Shown here: one piece after another, positions 38,553 to 43,686 of the stretch | How the letters are laid out: the number at the start of each line of letters is the position of its first letter | Position numbering within the stretch: the first letter of the stretch is position 1 | NCBI GenBank assembly: GCA_021792405.1 | Contig: JAJYUU010000017.1 | Span: 1-43,686, forward strand | DNA: 43,686 nucleotides | Source of the DNA: Actinomycetes bacterium | GTDB taxonomy: Bacteria > Actinomycetota > Actinomycetes > Streptosporangiales > Streptosporangiaceae | Direction: 5' to 3' | The notes under the pieces: model-generated | Told to the model about the DNA's origin: nothing | Seen by the model: the letters and a program-made list of their open reading frames with translations, nothing else | Database searches by the model: none | Translations under genes and position numbers: made by a program

Positions 38553-38634
38553 CCCGGTGAATACCGTCAGGCGCCGCTCGGGATCTCGACGCTGGCGTCC
38601 TTGAGGTTGTTCTCGCGCGCGCCGTAGAGCCAGC
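38553..38634 (-). pseudogene. Remnant of UvrA-like protein N-terminus
   Basis: Minus strand reads WLYGARENNLKDASVEIP, then in the next frame RLTVFTG, matching the UvrA-family GARENNLKDVSVEIPKRRLTVFTG with one apparent base deletion; no Walker A follows. Confidence 0.75.
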
Positions 38635-38639
38635 GACGG

Positions 38640-39428
38640 TTAGGTGTCGAGCAGGTCGAGTCCGAGGCGGGTGTGCAGTCCGTGGCGGCCGGTGTCGGTG
38701 AGCCGGACGGCTCGTTGTCCTTGGATGCGGGTGATCCATCCAGCCTCGATGAACGCGGCCAACAGGTGCGCGCCTAGGCGCCCGGCGAGGTGGTGTTGTT
38801 GCTCTGACCAGTCCAGGCAGAAGCGCAGCAGCGGACGCTGCGATGAGCGGTCGTTGTCGGTGAGCCGGTCGGCGGCGACGCCGAGGCTGACGAGAATCTG
38901 GGTGGCGTGGGGGCCGAGCGTGTAGGGGTGCTCGGTGAGCTGGCTGGAGAGCCGGTCGCCGGGTCGGCGGCGGGTGTCGGTGATGCCGTCGCCTGCGGCG
39001 AGCGCGCCAGCGTCGATCAGGGCCTGGGTGATCTGCACGCCGAGACGTCCGGCAAGGTGGTCGTAGCAGGTGCGGGCACTGCGGAGTTGGGTCGCGCGGG
39101 TGGAGTGGCGCAGCGACCGGACTGGCTGCATCGGCGCGAGCTGCGCCAGCGCCTCCAGCACTACGGCGACCTGGCCGGTGGCGAGCTGGTAGTAGCGATG
39201 CCGACCGGATCGCTCGACGGTGAGCAGCCCGGCGCCGGTGAGCCGGGCAAGCTGGGTACTGGCGGCCTGCGGCGTGACCGCGGCCTCAGCGGCGAGCACG
39301 CTGGCGGGCAGCGCACGCCCGTCGCTGAGCGCCATCAGCACCCGAGCGCGGGTCGGGTCGGCGAACAATCCGGCGGCGGCGGCGATGTCGAGATCCCCGC
39401 CCGGAGCGATGGTGGCGGTCATGGTCAT
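38640..39428 (-). CDS. ArsR-family winged helix transcriptional regulator
   Basis: AAAAGLFADPTRARVLMALSDGRALPASVLAAEAAVTPQAASTQLARLTGAGLLTVERSGRHRYYQLA. Confidence 0.92.
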   Translation of the reverse strand: MTMTATIAPGGDLDIAAAAGLFADPTRARVLMALSDGRALPASVLAAEAAVTPQAASTQLARLTGAGLLTVERSGRHRYYQLATGQVAVVLEALAQLAPMQPVRSLRHSTRATQLRSARTCYDHLAGRLGVQITQALIDAGALAAGDGITDTRRRPGDRLSSQLTEHPYTLGPHATQILVSLGVAADRLTDNDRSSQRPLLRFCLDWSEQQHHLAGRLGAHLLAAFIEAGWITRIQGQRAVRLTDTGRHGLHTRLGLDLLDT

Positions 39429-39452
39429 GAGTCCAGTATGGCGCGGCGACAC

Positions 39453-39468
39453 TTCCACGAACATGGAA
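39453..39468. promoter_or_regulatory. Candidate ArsR operator
   Basis: TTCCA-cgaaca-TGGAA in the 65-bp divergent intergenic between arsR-like and MFS genes. Confidence 0.5.
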
Positions 39469-39493
39469 CCGATCGGGCCGCATCATTGGCTGC

Positions 39494-40894
39494 GTGGGCA
39501 AGGATCAACCAACGACGACACCCAACCAGTCCCGGTCCCCTGCCGTAGCCGTTCCCGCGCCGAGCGCGGGGCTGGTGCTGGTGGTGATGTGCGCCGGGAT
39601 GTTCCTGGTGCTGCTTGACGTGACGGTCGTCAACGTCGCGGTCCCGTCGATCACCACCGGGCTGCGGACTACGACCGCCGGGGTGCAGTGGGTCGTGGAC
39701 GGCTACACCGTCGCGCTCGCCAGTTTGCTGTTGGCGGGCGGGGCGCTCGGGGACCGACTCGGCCACCACCGCGTCGTCGCCGTTGGCCTGGTGATCTTCG
39801 GGGCGGCATCGGCCGGCTGCGCGCTCGCACCGTCCGCGGGCGTGCTGGTCGCCACCCGCGCGGCCCAGGGCGCCGGCGCGGCGATGCTGTTGCCGGGAAG
39901 TATCGCCGCGATCGCTGACGCCTACCCCGAGCGGGCGGCCCAGGCCAGAGCGCTCGGGATCTGGGCCGGGGTGTCGTCCCTGGCGCTGCCCGCAGGCCCG
40001 CTGCTCGGCGGCCTGCTGGTCTCGACGCTGGGGTGGCGGGCGGTGTTCTGGATCAACCCCCCGGTCACCGCGATCTGCCTCGTCGGAGTGCTGGTGTGGG
40101 TGCGAGCGCCTAGAGAGCATCGGCGGCGGCGCCTCGACCCCGCCGGACTCGTGCTGGGAACGATCGGCCTCGCAGCCGTCGTGTACGCGGTGATCGCCGC
40201 GCGGACGAATGCCGAGGTCGCAGTCGTCGCAGGCGGGTTCGGGGTGCTCGCCCTCGTAGCCCTAGTCGTGGTCGAGCGACGGGCCGCGGCTCCGCTGCTG
40301 CCGCCGAGCCTGTTCCGCCGTCCCGCATTCGCCGCCGCCAACGGAGCAGCGTTGGTGATGAACCTGACCAGCAACGGACTGCTGTTCCTGCTGACCCGCT
40401 ACCTCCAGTCCGTCCTCGGCCACAGCGCCCTGGAGGCCGGGGTCATGCTGCTGCCCCTGTTCATCCCGCTCGCTGCGCTGTCTCCGCTGGCAGGCAGGCT
40501 CACCGCCCGTTACGGCCCTCGCCCGGTCCTACTCGGCGGTGCGGTCCTGGCCGCCGCCGGGCAGATCTGCCTGCTAGCCGTCAGCACGACCAGCTCCTAT
40601 CCGCGGCTGATCCCGGCCCTGATCGGCGTCGGGCTCGGCGTCGGCCTGTTCACCGCACCCATCGTCGCGACCGCGATCCGATCCGTACCCGCTGAGCGGT
40701 CGGGCCTGGCCAGCGGCATCAACAACACCGCCCGCCAGGCCGGGACCGCCCTCGGCGTCGCCATCTACGGTGCTCTCGCCGCCAGCCCCGCACACCCAGG
40801 GCACTTCATCGCCGCGCTCCGAGACCTCGGGATCACCGCCGCAATCCTGTGGATCGCAGCGGCAGCACTCACCACCGCCACGACAAGAACATGA
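39494..40894 (+). CDS. MFS transporter, DHA2 (14-TM) drug exporter family
   Basis: LLDVTVVNVAVPSITTGLRTTTAGVQWVVDGYTVALASLLLAGGALGDRLGHHRVV. Confidence 0.94.
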   Translation: MGKDQPTTTPNQSRSPAVAVPAPSAGLVLVVMCAGMFLVLLDVTVVNVAVPSITTGLRTTTAGVQWVVDGYTVALASLLLAGGALGDRLGHHRVVAVGLVIFGAASAGCALAPSAGVLVATRAAQGAGAAMLLPGSIAAIADAYPERAAQARALGIWAGVSSLALPAGPLLGGLLVSTLGWRAVFWINPPVTAICLVGVLVWVRAPREHRRRRLDPAGLVLGTIGLAAVVYAVIAARTNAEVAVVAGGFGVLALVALVVVERRAAAPLLPPSLFRRPAFAAANGAALVMNLTSNGLLFLLTRYLQSVLGHSALEAGVMLLPLFIPLAALSPLAGRLTARYGPRPVLLGGAVLAAAGQICLLAVSTTSSYPRLIPALIGVGLGVGLFTAPIVATAIRSVPAERSGLASGINNTARQAGTALGVAIYGALAASPAHPGHFIAALRDLGITAAILWIAAAALTTATTRT

Positions 40895-41047
40895 CCAGCC
40901 CGGCACATGGCGCAGCCAACAACGCCTCAGACGATCCGGTTGGTGGGCCGAACGCATCACGATGCGAACCGCGATCTTGTAGTTGCCGGTGATCCGCTCG
41001 CGATCGGCCTGCGGTGGTCCCCTGCCCGGACGGCGGACGGCGCAAGG

Positions 41048-41281
41048 TCAGGCGGCGGCGCTGGTGCGCTCGATCCGCTCGGCGATCCAGACCTTGATGA
41101 TGGATTGCCGGGTGACGCCGAGGCGCCGTGCTTCCCGGTCCAGGGACTCGATCATCCATGTCGGGAAGTCGACGTTGACCCGGCGCTGCTCCAGCGCCGG
41201 GCGACGCAGGCCGTCGAGGTCCAGGTCGCCCGTCACGTCCTCGCCGGCGTCGAACTTGCGGTCGAACTCCTCAGCCTTCAT
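41048..41281 (-). CDS. brnA: BrnA-type antitoxin (CopG/RHH family)
   Basis: EQRRVNVDFPTWMIESLDREARRLGVTRQSIIKVWIAERIE; overlaps the BrnT gene by 11 bp. Confidence 0.85.
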   Translation of the reverse strand: MKAEEFDRKFDAGEDVTGDLDLDGLRRPALEQRRVNVDFPTWMIESLDREARRLGVTRQSIIKVWIAERIERTSAAA

Positions 41282-41531
41282 ACAGCGCCACTTCCTCCTT
41301 CCGGGACCGCCGGGCCGAGATGATCCTCGCTCGCCCCTGCCGGTAGGTCACCACGACAGACCAGTGCCTGCCGTCGATCCTGCCGATTACCAGCCATCGC
41401 GGCTCGTCGGTCGTGCGGGCCGGGATCTCGACCCTGGCGACGTCCTGCCACAGCTGCTGAGCCTGGGTTAAGTCGATGCCGTGCTTTTCGAGATTCGCCG
41501 CGCTCTTGGCCGCGTCAAACTCGAACTCCAC
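41271..41531 (-). CDS. brnT: BrnT-family toxin
   Basis: MEFEFDAAKSAANLEKHGIDLTQAQQLWQD...EPRWLVIGRIDGRHWSVVVTYRQGRARIISARRSRKEE; RBS GGAAGGAG upstream of GTG. Confidence 0.93.
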   Translation of the reverse strand: MEFEFDAAKSAANLEKHGIDLTQAQQLWQDVARVEIPARTTDEPRWLVIGRIDGRHWSVVVTYRQGRARIISARRSRKEEVALYEG

Positions 41532-41548
41532 AGAACAGGCTCCTTCCA

Positions 41549-41565
41549 GGTATGAAAACTATACC
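41549..41565. promoter_or_regulatory. Candidate BrnTA autoregulatory operator
   Basis: GGTAT-gaaaact-ATACC inverted repeat directly upstream of brnT RBS in an AT-rich patch. Confidence 0.55.
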
Positions 41566-41815
41566 ATAATTGCTATCCGCAGATCGGGTGGTCTACCAGG
41601 GCTGAGCTGCTCAGCGCGAGATGACTAGCCCCGGGCTTGGATCTCCGACGGACCTTCCGTGGTCCCTTCGAGACCCTGGGACGCCCTAACCGGGACGTCC
41701 GGTTTGCCGCACAGTTCCAGGAGACGGCGAGAACGGCTGGGGACGAATTCCGTGGCGCCCGGCCGAACTGTGTGTCCGGACCAGCGGACCAGGCTCGCGC
41801 GACACCCTGGTCCCG

Positions 41816-42665
41816 TTAGCTGGCTGCGCGCGGCGACGGGTGCCTGCCAGACGAATCGGCCCTTCGGGCCCTCAATGGCCCATCGGCCGCTCGGCCGACA
41901 GCGGCGTTCGGTACCTGGCGGGCTATGGCCTTCTTATTTCCTCGTCTGCGCAACTCGTAGACGTACGCGGAGGAGCCGTAGTCTGCGGCCGGGAGCAGCA
42001 GGATCGGCGATGACGCCGGCCCCTGGGTCCATCCGTCTTCTGAGTAGCTGGCTTGCGGGCTTGAGCCGGTGGTCAGGCAGATCCCAGGGGCGCTCGCGTC
42101 ACATGCTCCCCCGGCCTGCCAGGTGCCGGTGCCTGACCATCGAGTCGCGGTAGGCGCCTCGCCGTTGGCGAGGTTTATGGACAGGCCGGTCGCGGTGAAT
42201 TGCCCATCGCCGCTGAACACGATGACGCCGCCGTCGCTGGCATGCCAGGTCCCGGCGATCTCGGCTGTGGTCGGAACCAGGTCTGCCGGGGGCAGCAGCA
42301 CGCTTCCGGTGTCCTGGCCAGCGATGAACAGCGTGAACAGCAGGAAGGGGGGAGGCGAGGACGGTGAGGGCTGCGGCGGCTGCCACCTGCGGGTAGGCGC
42401 GTACCCGGTCCGGCCCGTAGCTGGCCGTGTTCCTCCTTGCCCGGGCAAACCAAGTGAGGAAGACAGTGCCCGTGATGCCGAACAGTACGAGCCACACCAT
42501 GTCGAGGAAGCCGGGCCAGTCCCTCGCCGTGCCAGCGGCAATGCCCACCAGGTTGAGCGCGATGATCCCGGCGAGCATGGTCACGGTCATTCGAGCGTTC
42601 GCGCGCAGATCACGCCGGCCGCTGATCTGGCCCCGCGGGAAACCGGGTACGTCGGAGGGAGCCAT
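41816..42665 (-). pseudogene. Frameshifted membrane protein with extracellular beta-rich domain
   Basis: N-terminal part (MAPSDVPGFPRGQISGRRDL...AAAAALTVLAS) in the 42099-42911 frame; continuation PPFLLFTLFIAGQDTGSVLLPPADLVPTTAEIAGTWHASDGGVIVFSGDGQF... in the 41816-42541 frame; frames join at a C6 run near 42345-42352. Confidence 0.75.
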
Positions 42666-42903
42666 CGTCTCGTCCTCCCTGGGACGATGAGGTTCGCTGA
42701 AGGCGGTCATCGTGTGATGACCGAGTGACTTGGGCTGCATGAGGGTGCGGGCATCAGCGGCTGCCGAACTGGTCAGATGATTGCCAGGCGTCGGCTGGTC
42801 AGCGTGCGCTGCCAGAAGCTGGCCGGATCTGACCGCGCATCTGGACCGGGGGTGCCGGGTACGGCGTCTGGGCCGGTCAGGTACTGGCGGGCGCGCGGCC
42901 GGG

Positions 42904-43270
42904 TCATGCACAGGACAGCCGCCACCGATAGGCAGCGCCCGACAAGCCGAGCATGCCGAACCCGTACGCCGGTACGGCTAGCCACAGGACGCCAAAGCCA
43001 GTCATTGGGAACTCGGTCGCAATGATCGCCCGCCAGGTCCGCTTAGACCGGCCGCGGTCGATTTGCAGGCCCAGCACCAGCTTCGCTGCCGTCAGGCCAC
43101 CCGTGAGAGCCGACCAGCCGAGCGCGAGAAGAGAAGTCGGCTCCCGGCCGTGCACTAGCGCTGCAGCAGACAGGAGTAGCCCGACGGCCGTGCCCAGTGC
43201 CCAGAAGCCAGCCTGCACGAACAGCAGGACTTGCGGGTAGATCGCTGACGGCGGTTTCCGCTGGCGGCTG
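42904..43270 (-). CDS. Possible multi-TM hypothetical protein (start uncertain)
   Basis: VLLFVQAGFWALGTAVGLLLSAAALVHG...LLALGWSALTGGLTAAKLVLGLQI...GVLWLAVPAYGFGMLGLSGAAYRW hydrophobic segments; no convincing start/RBS. Confidence 0.45.
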
Positions 43271-43686
43271 CATGGCGCCGGATGGGATGGCTGCCGGCTT
43301 GGTGCGCAAGTGTCCCGAGCCGCGCTGCGACGGATCCATGCTGGCGAAGTCACCAAGACGGCGGCCACCGGCCGCGGACAGCGGGCAATGCAGGTCCGCG
43401 CCTGGGTGGTCAGTCTTGTGCTGGCCGCGAGACGCGGCGACAGCCAGGCCGCCGCCGCACTGACCGGGCTGAGCCGCCCGCAGGCCAGCGCCTCCACGAC
43501 GACGGCAGCGGCGGGCCGATGCGCCGAGGTCTGCCCGCCACCCGTTAAGTGACAGGAACTGCAGCCCTGCCGCTACCGCTACCTGCTCGCCATGCCGGGG
43601 GAACGGGCGGTGCCGAAGCAGCGCGTGCATGAGCCCGATCCCGGCAAGAGCAGCCGTGTCCTGGACCGGTGATCGCGCTGCTTGTC

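Noticed and set aside
41532-41815. Possible small CDS or mobile-element remnant between brnT and the frameshifted gene
   Set aside because: Only a 60-aa ORF without motifs; no inverted terminal repeats or transposase signature visible.
43310-43552. 80-aa plus-strand ORF near the window end
   Set aside because: No RBS or recognisable motif; overlapping short ORFs in all frames indicate a high-GC artefact.

Overview
This is a high-GC actinobacterial chromosomal window, probably Streptosporangiales-like (inferred from gene content and codon bias). The first ~38 kb is mostly core genome: two tRNA-Ser and one tRNA-Leu, an acyl-CoA ligase, an ECF sigma factor, an AAA ATPase, CtaG, a quinone oxidoreductase, the proteasome activator Bpa, PheA, arginine deiminase, a MarR regulator divergent from a polysaccharide-type ABC exporter, a PAS/GAF histidine kinase, an SSI-like lipoprotein, Fpg/Nei, the FhaA-FhaB-PstP-RodA-PbpA-PknB cell-wall signalling cluster, CrgA, rhomboid, PPIase, an ATP-dependent DNA ligase, malic enzyme and GalE. 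The right end (~38.5-43.7 kb) looks accessory: an apparent uvrA-like gene ghost, ArsR/MFS, a BrnT/BrnA toxin-antitoxin pair and a frameshifted membrane protein. The observations most worth following up are: (1) a histidine kinase/response regulator pair in which both genes carry internal deletions that remove signalling cores; (2) a membrane-anchored beta-lactamase-fold protein that appears to have lost the SxxK, SDN and KTG motifs; (3) a uvrA-like N-terminal remnant with a one-base frameshift at an island boundary; (4) a translationally coupled Cys-rich protein plus MauE/DoxX-like membrane protein of unknown function; (5) overlapping perfect palindromes between the marR gene and the ABC exporter; (6) a frameshift at a C6 run in a membrane/extracellular-domain protein. 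I saw no convincing large new defence system, CRISPR array or prophage. All family calls come from reading motifs, with no database search.
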